Source: Acidobacteriaceae bacterium (GTDB lineage Bacteria; Acidobacteriota; Terriglobia; Terriglobales; Acidobacteriaceae). Taken from it: 7,382 nt of DNA. Below, one piece after another: positions 1-5,801 of this stretch. Made by a program: the position numbers and the translations under genes. How positions within the stretch are numbered: the first letter of the stretch is position 1; each line of letters starts with the position of its first letter. The stretch is taken from the NCBI GenBank assembly GCA_003152795.1, contig PMBA01000188.1, forward strand, positions 38,308-45,689. The letters run 5' to 3'. The notes under the pieces are model-generated. The model made no database searches, had not been told where the DNA came from, and saw only the letters and a program-made list of their open reading frames with translations.

Positions 1-1281
1 CCGGTGGTGGTGGTCAGCGCCATGGCCAAGGTCACCGATTCCCTGCTCGCCATGGGAAAAGCTGCCGGTGGCGGCGATCGCAAAACCGCTCTCAAAATGG
101 CGCGCGCTTTGCGCGAACGCCACTACGACACCGCCGGAGAACTGCTCGGCACCGCCCTGTTCACCGAATTTCACGGCGACCTGGGCGCCGACTTCGAAGA
201 TCTGGACGAATTGCTGCGCGGCATCGGCGCGGTCGGCGAAATCACTCCCCGCACCTACGATATGGTCGCTTCTTTCGGCGAGATGCTCTCGAGCAAGATC
301 GTAGCCGCTGCCTTCGCCGCCCGAGGATTGCCCGGAGTTCATGTCGATTCGCGACAGGTTCTGCTCACCGACAGCAGCTATACCCGCGCGGTCCCTCAGA
401 TGGAAGAAACCAACGAGCGCCTGCGCAAGAAAGTCCAGCCGCTGCTCGACGCCGGCAAGGTCCCGGTGATGGGCGGGTTCATTGGTTCGAATCGCGCCGG
501 GATCACCACCACCATCGGGCGCGGAGGATCGGATTTTTCCGCCGCGATTTTTGGCGCTGGCCTCAATGCCGAACGCATCGAAATCTGGACCGACGTCGAT
601 GGCATGATGACCACCGATCCTCGCCTTTGTCCCGACGCCCGCCGCATCAAGGTCATCAGCTTTGACGAAGCCGCCGAACTCGCCTACTTCGGCGCCAAGG
701 TTCTGCATCCCGCAACCGTGCTGCCCGCGATTCAGCAGAATATCCCGGTCTATGTTCTGAACTCGCTGAACCCGACCTGCGAAGGGACGAAGGTCACGGC
801 GCGCGCCCCGCGCTGCACGAACATTTTCAAGGCTATCGCGCTCAAGAAAAAAATCACGCTGGTGGAGGTCGCCGCGCCTCGCCGCCTGCTGGTGCGCGGA
901 TATTTGAAGTCCATCTTTGAGGCCTTCGATACCCACGAAGTAGCGGTGGATGTGGTTTCCACCTCCGAAGTCAGCGTCTCGGTGACGGCCGAGACCAACG
1001 AGGCCATCCCCGCCCTGGCCGCCGATCTGGCGAAACTCGCGGACGTGAAATACGAAGGGCGCAAGGCCATCGTTTGTTTAGTGGGCGAGAATCTGCGGGA
1101 CACGCCCGGAATCGCCGCCAAGGTGTTCGGCATTCTCGAGGATGTGAAGATCCGCATGATCTCGCAGGGCGCCTCCGAAATTAATCTTACTTTCGTGATT
1201 GAAGAAGACGACGCGGCCGAGGTAGTCCGGCGCCTGCACCACGCCTTCTTCGCCGAAGCAGATCCGGAAGTGTTTGCGTAA
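1..1281 (+). CDS. lysC: Aspartate kinase, monofunctional, 5' end cut by window edge
   Basis: Aspartokinase phosphorylates L-aspartate with ATP to give 4-aspartyl phosphate, the cytosolic entry step to lysine/diaminopimelate, threonine and methionine. The frame is open from base 1, and the first codons (PVVVVSAMAKVTD) match the internal strand that follows the N-terminal KFGGTS motif in this family. About 30-40 residues therefore lie upstream, and the GTG at base 4 is not the true start. Visible signatures, numbered by in-window codon, are SFGEMLSSK (about 91-99), the nucleotide-site TTTIGRGGSD (169-178), WTDVDGMMTTDPR (196-208) and FGAKVLHP. Two ACT domains follow (about 280-340 and 357-415; the second contains GENLRDTPGIAAKVFGIL and SQGASEINLTF), so feedback control by lysine or threonine is expected. 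No homoserine dehydrogenase domain follows, so it is monofunctional. It is first in a lysine cluster, with dapB about 100 bases downstream. Confidence 0.95.
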   Translation, partial: PVVVVSAMAKVTDSLLAMGKAAGGGDRKTALKMARALRERHYDTAGELLGTALFTEFHGDLGADFEDLDELLRGIGAVGEITPRTYDMVASFGEMLSSKIVAAAFAARGLPGVHVDSRQVLLTDSSYTRAVPQMEETNERLRKKVQPLLDAGKVPVMGGFIGSNRAGITTTIGRGGSDFSAAIFGAGLNAERIEIWTDVDGMMTTDPRLCPDARRIKVISFDEAAELAYFGAKVLHPATVLPAIQQNIPVYVLNSLNPTCEGTKVTARAPRCTNIFKAIALKKKITLVEVAAPRRLLVRGYLKSIFEAFDTHEVAVDVVSTSEVSVSVTAETNEAIPALAADLAKLADVKYEGRKAIVCLVGENLRDTPGIAAKVFGILEDVKIRMISQGASEINLTFVIEEDDAAEVVRRLHHAFFAEADPEVFA

Positions 1282-1289
1282 GTGCATTT

Positions 1290-1376
1290 AACCGCAGAGA
1301 ACGCAGAGTACGCGGAGAAAGACAAAAGATCGGGTTTAGCATTGGTTCCCAGATTCTCTCGGCGTACTCTGCGGTT
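1290..1376. repeat. Long inverted repeat between lysC and dapB
   Basis: The left arm at 1290-1320 begins AACCGCAGAG and contains GCAGAGTACGC. The right arm at 1354-1376 is its near reverse complement (reverse complement AACCGCAGAG…TACGCCGAGAGAA). The core GCAGAGTACGC/GCGTACTCTGC pairs over 11 bp without mismatch, with a 33-base loop. The left arm carries an extra 9-base unit, so the motif (AACGCAGAG) is itself tandemly repeated. Short 'ACCGCAGAGnACGCAGAG' repeats are, from memory, scattered between genes in several environmental bacterial genomes including acidobacteria. This could be two facing copies of such an element or a decayed mini-element. It ends 12 bases before the dapB start, so a folded RNA could affect termination or dapB translation. 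No T-tract follows, so a classical terminator is unlikely. Confidence 0.7.
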
Positions 1377-1388
1377 CAAGGTTTGCGT

Positions 1389-2069
1389 ATGAATCTCCTC
1401 ATTCTCGGTTGCGGCAAGACAGGATCAGTGGTTGCAGAAGTGGCGCGCCAGCGTCGGCACCACGTTCGTACCTTGGATGTCGAAGAGAACGCCGACGCCT
1501 GCGCTCTTACTCCCAGTTTCCTTGCCCCCTTCGACGTGGCCATCGACTTCACCACGCCGGCGGCGGTCATAGCGAATGCGGAAGCGTGCGTCGGCGCGAA
1601 GAAAAACCTGGTGGTCGGAACCACCGGCTGGTACGAACAACTGCCCCGCTTGCGCGAAATGGTGCTCTCGGCCGATACAGGCTTTCTTTACGGATCGAAT
1701 TTTTCCATCGGCGTGAACCTGTTCTTCGAGATCGCCTCAACTGCCGGAGCCGCGCTGAAATACGATTACTCGGGCCAGATTTTCGAGCGCCATCATGCGC
1801 AAAAAAAAGATGCGCCTTCCGGAACCGCGCTCACGATTCAGAAAATTGTGAGCGAAACGGGCGGGCAGGAGGTCGAGATCGTGTCCTTCCGCGAAGGGGA
1901 CGCGGTCGGCATGCACGAGCTCGTCTTTAATTCCGCCGGCGACCGGATCTATTTGTGCCACGACGCCAAGTCACGACAGGGATTTGCCGAGGGCGCGGTG
2001 CGGGCAGCCGAGTGGCTATCCGGAAAAGTCGGTTTCTACGAATTTCGCAGCGTCTGGCGCGAGCTTTAG
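1389..2069 (+). CDS. dapB: 4-hydroxy-tetrahydrodipicolinate reductase, short form
   Basis: DapB reduces the DapA product to tetrahydrodipicolinate with NAD(P)H in the cytosol. The protein is 226 residues from the ATG at 1389, which has AAGG six bases upstream; a TTG two codons earlier is less likely. Residues 5-12 (ILGCGKTG) form the Rossmann glycine loop, here GxGxxG rather than the usual GxxGRMG. IDFTTP (52-57) and GTTGW (77-81) line the cofactor site. SNFSIGVNL (103-111) is followed by the active-site block with H135-H136, K139 and DAPSGT (141-146), equivalent to E. coli H159/H160/K163. The C-terminal AKSRQGFAEGAVRAAEWL is also typical. It is about 45 residues shorter than the E. coli enzyme, mostly through loss of the segment between the first strand and IDFTTP. 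All catalytic residues are present, so it should be active. Confidence 0.93.
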   Translation: MNLLILGCGKTGSVVAEVARQRRHHVRTLDVEENADACALTPSFLAPFDVAIDFTTPAAVIANAEACVGAKKNLVVGTTGWYEQLPRLREMVLSADTGFLYGSNFSIGVNLFFEIASTAGAALKYDYSGQIFERHHAQKKDAPSGTALTIQKIVSETGGQEVEIVSFREGDAVGMHELVFNSAGDRIYLCHDAKSRQGFAEGAVRAAEWLSGKVGFYEFRSVWREL

Positions 2070-2072
2070 AGG

Positions 2073-2100
2073 TTGCGAACCGGCGCGATGGGTGTAGACT
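2073..2100 (+). promoter_or_regulatory. Possible promoter for the Cache-protein gene
   Basis: TTGCGA at 2073-2078 and TAGACT at 2095-2100 are separated by 16 bases. Each matches the sigma-70 consensus at four of six positions. It lies just after the dapB stop and about 40 bases before the next start codon. This is a pattern match only. Confidence 0.3.
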
Positions 2101-2138
2101 CAGTGCCGCTCTTGAATTCCCCCTTAAGGAGATTCCGC

Positions 2139-2663
2139 ATGACCAGCAGCAGGATTTTTGCCGGTGTGACGGTGGCTCTGCTCAGCATCGCCCTCTGCAC
2201 TGTCGCCGTTGGGCAGGACAAGGCAACCGCTCAGGAAGTCATCGCCAAGGTAAGAGAAGCGGCCAGCGCCCTATCGAAGTCGGGCGACGTGGCCCAGTTT
2301 AACCAGAAGGCGGGTCCGTGGGTCTGGAAGGACACCTACATCTTCATTCAGGACTGCGATAAAAAGGTCATGGCGGCTCACCCTATCAAACCCGAGATGA
2401 TCGGCCAAGACCTCACATTGGTGAAGGACGCGAAGTCGGGAAAAAGCATCTACCCGGATCCGGGAAGCTTCTGCGAGAAAGCGCAGGCGAGTCCTTCCGG
2501 CATCTGGAACGAGTACTGGTGGCCCAAGCCCGGCGAGAAGGAAGCATCCCGCAAGGTCACATATCACTTGAACGCCAAAGGCACGCACTACCTGGTTTCC
2601 GCCGGCGTCTACGACGACAAGGCGACCATCGCGGAACTGTCAAAGCTAAGCAGCAAGAAGTAA
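2139..2663 (+). CDS. Secreted single Cache-domain protein
   Basis: The start is the ATG at 2139, because AAGGAG lies just upstream and the translation then opens with a clean signal peptide: K/R-poor n-region with one Arg, hydrophobic run at residues 7-24, likely signal peptidase I cut after AVG25. The mature protein of about 149 residues contains a Cache-like fold: a long helix (about 29-60), then WVWKDTYIFIQDCDKKVMAAHP (61-82), IGQDLTLVKD and GIWNEYWWPKPG (121-132), and KGTHYLVSAGVYDD (147-160). This order matches the single Cache domains that bind small ligands (carboxylates, amino acids) outside the membrane in chemoreceptors and kinases. No transmembrane anchor, kinase or methyl-accepting domain follows, so it is probably a free periplasmic binding or sensor protein. 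Its place between dapB and dapA is odd and its ligand is unknown. Family call is confident; role is inference. Confidence 0.8.
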   Translation: MTSSRIFAGVTVALLSIALCTVAVGQDKATAQEVIAKVREAASALSKSGDVAQFNQKAGPWVWKDTYIFIQDCDKKVMAAHPIKPEMIGQDLTLVKDAKSGKSIYPDPGSFCEKAQASPSGIWNEYWWPKPGEKEASRKVTYHLNAKGTHYLVSAGVYDDKATIAELSKLSSKK

Positions 2664-2704
2664 CAGCCGGAGCCGGGTTCGCATGGCGGATGGCTCTGCG
2701 GAAA

Positions 2705-2739
2705 GATGCCCTTCCTCTGCCCCAAGGAGGAAGGGCGTC
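2705..2739 (+). terminator. Strong hairpin downstream of the Cache gene
   Basis: Arms 2705-2717 (GATGCCCTTCCTC) and 2727-2739 (GAGGAAGGGCGTC) pair over 13 bp with a single T:G wobble and a 9-base loop. It lies about 40 bases after the Cache gene stop and before dapA. There is no T-run after the stem, so it may be a Rho-assisted stop, an mRNA 3'-end stabiliser or a processing site rather than a standard intrinsic terminator. Confidence 0.55.
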
Positions 2740-2813
2740 TCGCAATTCATTGCTTCCTGGTCGCCCACTGCCCGGGCATCACGGCTGACTCCTGCAAGCG
2801 CTCCCGATAAGAG

Positions 2814-2825
2814 TATCCTTAGCTC
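2814..2825 (+). promoter_or_regulatory. Possible leaderless -10 element of dapA
   Basis: TATCCT at 2814-2819 is followed by six bases and then the dapA ATG at 2826, so transcription from it would begin at or near the A of the start codon. No Shine-Dalgarno is visible at the usual distance. No good -35 hexamer was found, so this is tentative. Confidence 0.3.
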
Positions 2826-3956
2826 ATGGAACTCCGAGGATGCGGTACTGCTTTAGTCACGCCGTTCTCCCAGGACGGCGCCGTCGACGAAAACGCATTG
2901 CGCAATCTGGTTGCCTGGCAGGTCGAATCGGGCATCGATTTCCTGATACCCTGCGGCACCACGGGAGAGACTCCAACCCTCACGCACGACGAGTGGCTCC
3001 GCGTCATCGACGTAACCATCGAAGTCGTCGCCGGGCGCGTGCCGATTGTCGCCGGCGCCACGTCTAACTCGACCCAGGAAGCGGTGGCAAAAGCGAAAGA
3101 AGTAGCGGCCCGGCCCGGCGTCAACGCCATCCTCACCGCTTCGCCGTACTACAACAAGCCCACGCAGGAGGGCCAATACCGGCACTTCCGTGCGATTGCC
3201 GAAGCGGTCGACAAGCCCGTCATCCTCTATAACGTGCCCGCGCGCACCTCCGCCAATCTCGAACCCGCGACGTTGGTCCGACTGTGTGAAGTCCCAAACA
3301 TCGCAGGCGTGAAGGAAGCCAGCGGCAACATGACGCAGATCGCCGAAGTGCTGAACGCGGTGCCGGAGAGTTTTCTGGTGTTGTCGGGTGACGACGCCGT
3401 CACCTTGCCGGTGATCGCGCTTGGCGGCGTGGGCGTCATCTCGGTCGCGTCCAACGAAATCCCCCACGAAATGGCGGAGATGACGCGCGCCGCTCTGAAC
3501 AATGACTGGAACGCCGCGCGAACCATTCATCGCAAGTATCTTCCGCTCATGCTGGCCAACTTCATCGAATCGAGTCCGCTGCCCGTAAAGGCCGTCCTCG
3601 CGATGATGGGTAAGATCGAAGAAGTCTATCGCCTGCCCCTGCTTCCCATGCGGCGCGACACGCGATCGAAGCTGCAGAAGATTGCGACCGACGCGGGATT
3701 GATTACCCGGCCCGCGGCTCCGCCCGCCGTTACCGCCGAATTCTATATTTACGAGAATTGGGCAGCGGGCCCGCACAAAGCGATTCTGCACCGCGCATCC
3801 TGTGGCCAGTGCAGTTCCGGGAAAGGACGCCCCGCCGGACACGACCCCAATCACTCGAAATGGCACGGACCGTACGGCAATCTTACCGAGGCCCGCGAGG
3901 CAACGCATCAGATGCCCGGAGTGCTGATCCGCAGCGAATGCAAGTGCGTGGGGTAA
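2826..3956 (+). CDS. dapA: 4-hydroxy-tetrahydrodipicolinate synthase fused to a C-terminal Cys/Trp-rich domain
   Basis: DapA condenses pyruvate with aspartate semialdehyde, the committed lysine/DAP step. Residues 1-293 form a complete DHDPS barrel: GTTGE (44-48, with T45/T46), SPYYNKPTQEG (106-116, Y109), LYNVPAR (134-140, Y135, R140), the Schiff-base lysine K163 in GVKEASG, and LSGDD (186-190). E. coli DapA is 292 residues and ends at the equivalent of residue 292, but this frame runs on to 376. A Pro/Ala linker (about 294-305) leads to FYIYENW (306-312), HRASCGQC (322-329), KWHGPYGNLTEA (345-356) and CKC (372-374). From memory this resembles small stand-alone proteins with YENW…CxxC…WHGPF…CxxC patterns; the four cysteines could bind zinc. 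The junction has no stop, start codon or ribosome site, so I read it as a true fusion. No Shine-Dalgarno precedes the ATG. Confidence 0.93.
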   Translation: MELRGCGTALVTPFSQDGAVDENALRNLVAWQVESGIDFLIPCGTTGETPTLTHDEWLRVIDVTIEVVAGRVPIVAGATSNSTQEAVAKAKEVAARPGVNAILTASPYYNKPTQEGQYRHFRAIAEAVDKPVILYNVPARTSANLEPATLVRLCEVPNIAGVKEASGNMTQIAEVLNAVPESFLVLSGDDAVTLPVIALGGVGVISVASNEIPHEMAEMTRAALNNDWNAARTIHRKYLPLMLANFIESSPLPVKAVLAMMGKIEEVYRLPLLPMRRDTRSKLQKIATDAGLITRPAAPPAVTAEFYIYENWAAGPHKAILHRASCGQCSSGKGRPAGHDPNHSKWHGPYGNLTEAREATHQMPGVLIRSECKCVG

Positions 3957-3969
3957 GAGCGGCTCGTAG

Positions 3970-3990
3970 CATTTGGCACTTGGCATTCAG
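3970..3990 (+). repeat. Degenerate 7-bp tandem repeat between dapA and dapD
   Basis: Three units occur in succession: CATTTGG (3970-3976), CACTTGG (3977-3983) and CATTCAG (3984-3990). They lie in the 86-base dapA-dapD spacer. Similar 'TTGGCAnTTGGCA' debris is, from memory, common between genes in some acidobacterial genomes. No function is assigned. Confidence 0.35.
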
Positions 3991-4042
3991 CTCTCAACTC
4001 GTAGCGCGCGGCGCATGATCATAGGTTCTCTCTAAACTCTCT

Positions 4043-4894
4043 ATGCCAGATTCACTATCTACCTTGAAGTCGGCCATTGGACGCCTATGGGCGTCCGAAA
4101 CGATCGCCAATCCCGACGAAGCTCGTCCTATTTTTTTCGATTTTCGCGCCGCCCTGACTCGGGGCGACGTTCGCGCGGCGGAGAACGTCGGCGGGCGCTG
4201 GGTCGTCAATGCCTGGGTGAAGCAAGGCATCCTGCTCGGCTTCCGACTGGGCGAGTTACAGGCGATGTCGGACGGCGACGTGCTCTCATTTGTCGATAAG
4301 GACACCTTCCCTGCCCGCCGCCTGGCGATTACCGACCGGGTTCGCCTCGTGCCGGGTGGATCTTCGATTCGCGAAGGCGCCTACATTGCGCCTTCGGTGG
4401 TGTGCATGCCGCCGATGTTCATCAACGTGGGCGCCTATGTGGGTGAAGGCACGATGATCGACTCCCATGCCCTGGTCGGGTCGTGCGCGCAGATCGGCAA
4501 GCGCGTGCACCTGAGCGCCGCCGCGCAGATCGGAGGCGTACTCGAGCCCATCAACGCCGCCCCGGTGATCATCGAAGACGATGTGCTGGTCGGCGGCAAC
4601 TGCGGAGTGTACGAAGGCACGCTGGTCCGCGCCCGCGCGGTGCTGGGAGCGGGAACGATCCTGACCCGATCCACGCCGCTCTACGACCTGGTGCGCGGTG
4701 AAATCTACCGGGCGACGCCGGACCATCCGCTGGAAGTTCCCGAAAATGCCGTGGTCGTTCCCGGCTCGCGCCCCGTGAAAAAAGGCAACGGCAAGACTGA
4801 CGACTGGAACATCTCGCTGTATACCCCAGTGATCGTGAAATATCGCGACGAAAAGACCGAGCGCGGGATTGAGTTGGAAGAGTGGCTGCGGTAG
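4043..4894 (+). CDS. dapD: 2,3,4,5-tetrahydropyridine-2,6-dicarboxylate N-succinyltransferase
   Basis: DapD transfers succinyl from succinyl-CoA to tetrahydrodipicolinate, committing the pathway to the succinylase branch toward meso-DAP. The protein is 283 residues (E. coli 274). An N-terminal helical part (about 1-90, with RVAEN-like RAAENVGGRW and WVKQGILLGFRL) precedes a left-handed beta helix of hexapeptide repeats (about 105-215: GAYIAP, INVGAYVGEGTMID, VGSCAQIGKRVHLSAAAQIGGVLEP, IIEDDVLVGGNCGVYEGTLV). The C-terminal strand SLYTPVIVKYRDEKT closes the fold. D140 matches E. coli D141. By my alignment the position of the second proposed catalytic residue, E. coli E189, is Gly188 here, as in the NCGVYEG subtype I associate with Bacteroidetes/Acidobacteria. 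The ATG has no visible Shine-Dalgarno; TAAACT lies four bases upstream. The last 64 bases recur at 5673-5736. Confidence 0.94.
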   Translation: MPDSLSTLKSAIGRLWASETIANPDEARPIFFDFRAALTRGDVRAAENVGGRWVVNAWVKQGILLGFRLGELQAMSDGDVLSFVDKDTFPARRLAITDRVRLVPGGSSIREGAYIAPSVVCMPPMFINVGAYVGEGTMIDSHALVGSCAQIGKRVHLSAAAQIGGVLEPINAAPVIIEDDVLVGGNCGVYEGTLVRARAVLGAGTILTRSTPLYDLVRGEIYRATPDHPLEVPENAVVVPGSRPVKKGNGKTDDWNISLYTPVIVKYRDEKTERGIELEEWLR

Positions 4895-4932
4895 GGAACC
4901 GTGGGTTTTTGACCGATGCACCGCTGGTGACG

Positions 4933-4961
4933 TTGACAGCACCCGGCCACACTTTTACACT
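4933..4961 (+). promoter_or_regulatory. Sigma-70-type promoter of the parDE pair
   Basis: A perfect TTGACA at 4933-4938 and TACACT at 4956-4961 are spaced by exactly 17 bases, the strongest promoter match in the window. The -10 ends six bases before the antitoxin ATG at 4968, so the predicted transcript would begin at about the start codon, and no Shine-Dalgarno is needed or seen. The pair thus has its own promoter, independent of dapD. Confidence 0.7.
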
Positions 4962-4967
4962 CCAGGC

Positions 4968-5207
4968 ATGGAAGTCCGTTTAGATCCAGATTTACAATCC
5001 AAGCTCAGCCGCATCGCCGCCGCACGCGGAAGTGACGCAGAAATGTTGGCCCGAGAGGCTATTGAGCGCTTTGTGGACTACGACGAGTGGTTTATCCGCG
5101 AAGTGGAGAAAGGTTTGGCCTCGGCCGACCGCGGCGCACTACTGAGCCACGAGCAGGTTGGAGCGCACCTTGAACGATTGTTGGCTGACAAGCAGCCGCG
5201 CTCTTAA
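4968..5207 (+). CDS. ParD/CopG-like ribbon-helix-helix antitoxin
   Basis: This 79-residue protein is the likely antitoxin of a type II module, neutralising the toxin encoded next and binding its own promoter. The N-terminal MEVRLDPDLQSKLSRIAAARGSDAEMLAREAIERFVD reads as a ribbon-helix-helix DNA-binding unit: strand 2-6, then two helices. The C-terminal half (about 41-75, WFIREVEKGLASADRGALLSHEQVGAHLERLL) matches the toxin-binding tail typical of ParD-type antitoxins, including the G-x-L-[IL]-S-H-E-x-V pattern. The frame is open further upstream into dapD, but the ATG at 4968 is the start because the family homology begins there and a strong promoter ends just before it. The stop overlaps the toxin start by one base (TAATG), so the two are translationally coupled. 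Confidence 0.85.
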   Translation: MEVRLDPDLQSKLSRIAAARGSDAEMLAREAIERFVDYDEWFIREVEKGLASADRGALLSHEQVGAHLERLLADKQPRS

Positions 5208-5482
5208 TGGAACTTCGTTGGACAGAGGAAGCCGTTCGCGACCTTGAACGCATCACCGATTACCTGTTCGAAAAGACTCCAGGACATGCGCCCGAGCTGG
5301 CGCGGGTCATTTACAACGCCCCAACCGCTCTGCTGAGCTTCCCCTACCGTGCGCGCTTGGGCAAGAAACAAGGGACGCGAGAACTCGTGCTTGCTCCGCT
5401 GCCGTACCTCATGGTCTACCGTATCAGCGGCGATGTAATTCACATCGCTCGTATCCTCCACGGAGCCCAGAAGTGGCCTTAA
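5207..5482 (+). CDS. RelE/ParE-superfamily toxin
   Basis: This 91-residue protein is the toxin of the pair. It shows the usual ParE/RelE layout: MELRWTEEAVRDLERITDYLFEKTP (strand and two helices), LLSFPYRARLGKKQGTRELVLAPLPYLMVYRISGDVIHIARILHGAQKWP (beta sheet ending in the IxRILHGAQxWP signature). The 'G-x-R-G/KxxGTRELV' stretch with R49 and R58 and the closing HGAQ-W pattern are characteristic of ParE-type members, which target DNA gyrase, whereas RelE members cleave mRNA on the ribosome. I favour ParE-like but cannot decide the target from sequence alone. The ATG overlaps the antitoxin stop. No terminator is seen after it. Confidence 0.85.
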   Translation: MELRWTEEAVRDLERITDYLFEKTPGHAPELARVIYNAPTALLSFPYRARLGKKQGTRELVLAPLPYLMVYRISGDVIHIARILHGAQKWP

Positions 5483-5672
5483 GCGCTGTCCTCTGATCGG
5501 GCGTAACGAACCAGATCTAAGTCAGCCCCAATCCCTGGCCATCAGCTTGGGGAAGAACTCGCATCGAAACATGCCTTCCTGCTTCATCGTCAGTCGGACT
5601 CTAAGTCCCTGATTTTCCATCATCCGTCTACCCTCAATAGGGCCTGATTTGCCATTCGTTTGGAGCACATCG
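5483..5672. other. Gene-poor spacer between the toxin gene and the dapD remnant
   Basis: No convincing gene lies here. A weak inverted repeat, CCCCAA (5526-5531) with TTGGGG (5547-5552), surrounds a 15-base loop. On the minus strand a 33-codon frame (5623 down to 5522) begins with two ATGs and has GAGGG seven bases upstream; its peptide (starting MMENQGLRVRL) is unrecognised and could be chance or a gene fragment. The gene-poor stretch continues as the dapD remnant (5673-5736) and the palindrome-rich upstream region of the next operon (to 5837). Confidence 0.4.
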
Positions 5673-5736
5673 GATCGTGAAGCATCACGACGAAAAGACG
5701 GAGCGCGGGATTGAGTTGGAAGAGTGGCTGCGCTAG
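5673..5736 (+). pseudogene. Detached second copy of the dapD 3' end
   Basis: These 64 bases match dapD 4831-4894 at 59 positions with no gaps, including a 32-base perfect run (5701-5732) and the TAG stop. The translation IVKHHDEKTERGIELEEWLR differs from DapD at two residues (Y and R both to H). The other three differences are silent third-position changes. Similarity stops sharply at both edges. It has no start of its own and cannot encode a protein, so it is a remnant left by duplication, insertion of the segment before it, or replacement of a former dapD allele. Confidence 0.9.
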
Positions 5737-5762
5737 CTCAAGTTCCGTCACGCACCTTCAAT

Positions 5763-5794
5763 GTATATAATACTTGACACGTCGTATTACATAC
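5763..5794. promoter_or_regulatory. Palindrome overlapping promoter hexamers of the membrane protein/XRE operon
   Basis: GTATATAATAC (5763-5773) and GTATTACATAC (5784-5794) are inverted copies matching at 10 of 11 positions around a 10-base centre. The left arm contains a perfect TATAAT (5766-5771) and the centre contains a perfect TTGACA (5774-5779). Whichever hexamer is used, a protein bound here would block RNA polymerase. The likely candidate is the XRE regulator of the same operon, by autoregulation. Confidence 0.55.
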
Positions 5795-5801
5795 TTTACA
5801 G

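Noticed and set aside
750..1379. A 209-codon minus-strand frame opposite the lysC ACT region
   Set aside because: Ser/Thr/Ala-rich shadow of the lysC frame, with no motif.
3741..3956. The Cys-rich tail of DapA as a separate gene or frameshift product
   Set aside because: No stop, no plausible start codon and no ribosome site at the junction; the frame is continuous through a proline-rich linker.
2853..3986. A 377-codon open frame on the minus strand across dapA
   Set aside because: It mirrors dapA codon structure, has low-complexity His/Arg/Gly-rich content typical of antisense frames in GC-rich DNA, and the plus strand carries an unmistakable DapA.
4869..4967. Upstream extension of the ParD antitoxin into dapD
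   Set aside because: The extra 33 residues match nothing in the family, and a strong promoter lies between them and the ATG at 4968.
5526..5552. CCCCAA…TTGGGG inverted repeat as a terminator for parDE
   Set aside because: Only six pairs, a 15-base loop and no T-tract.
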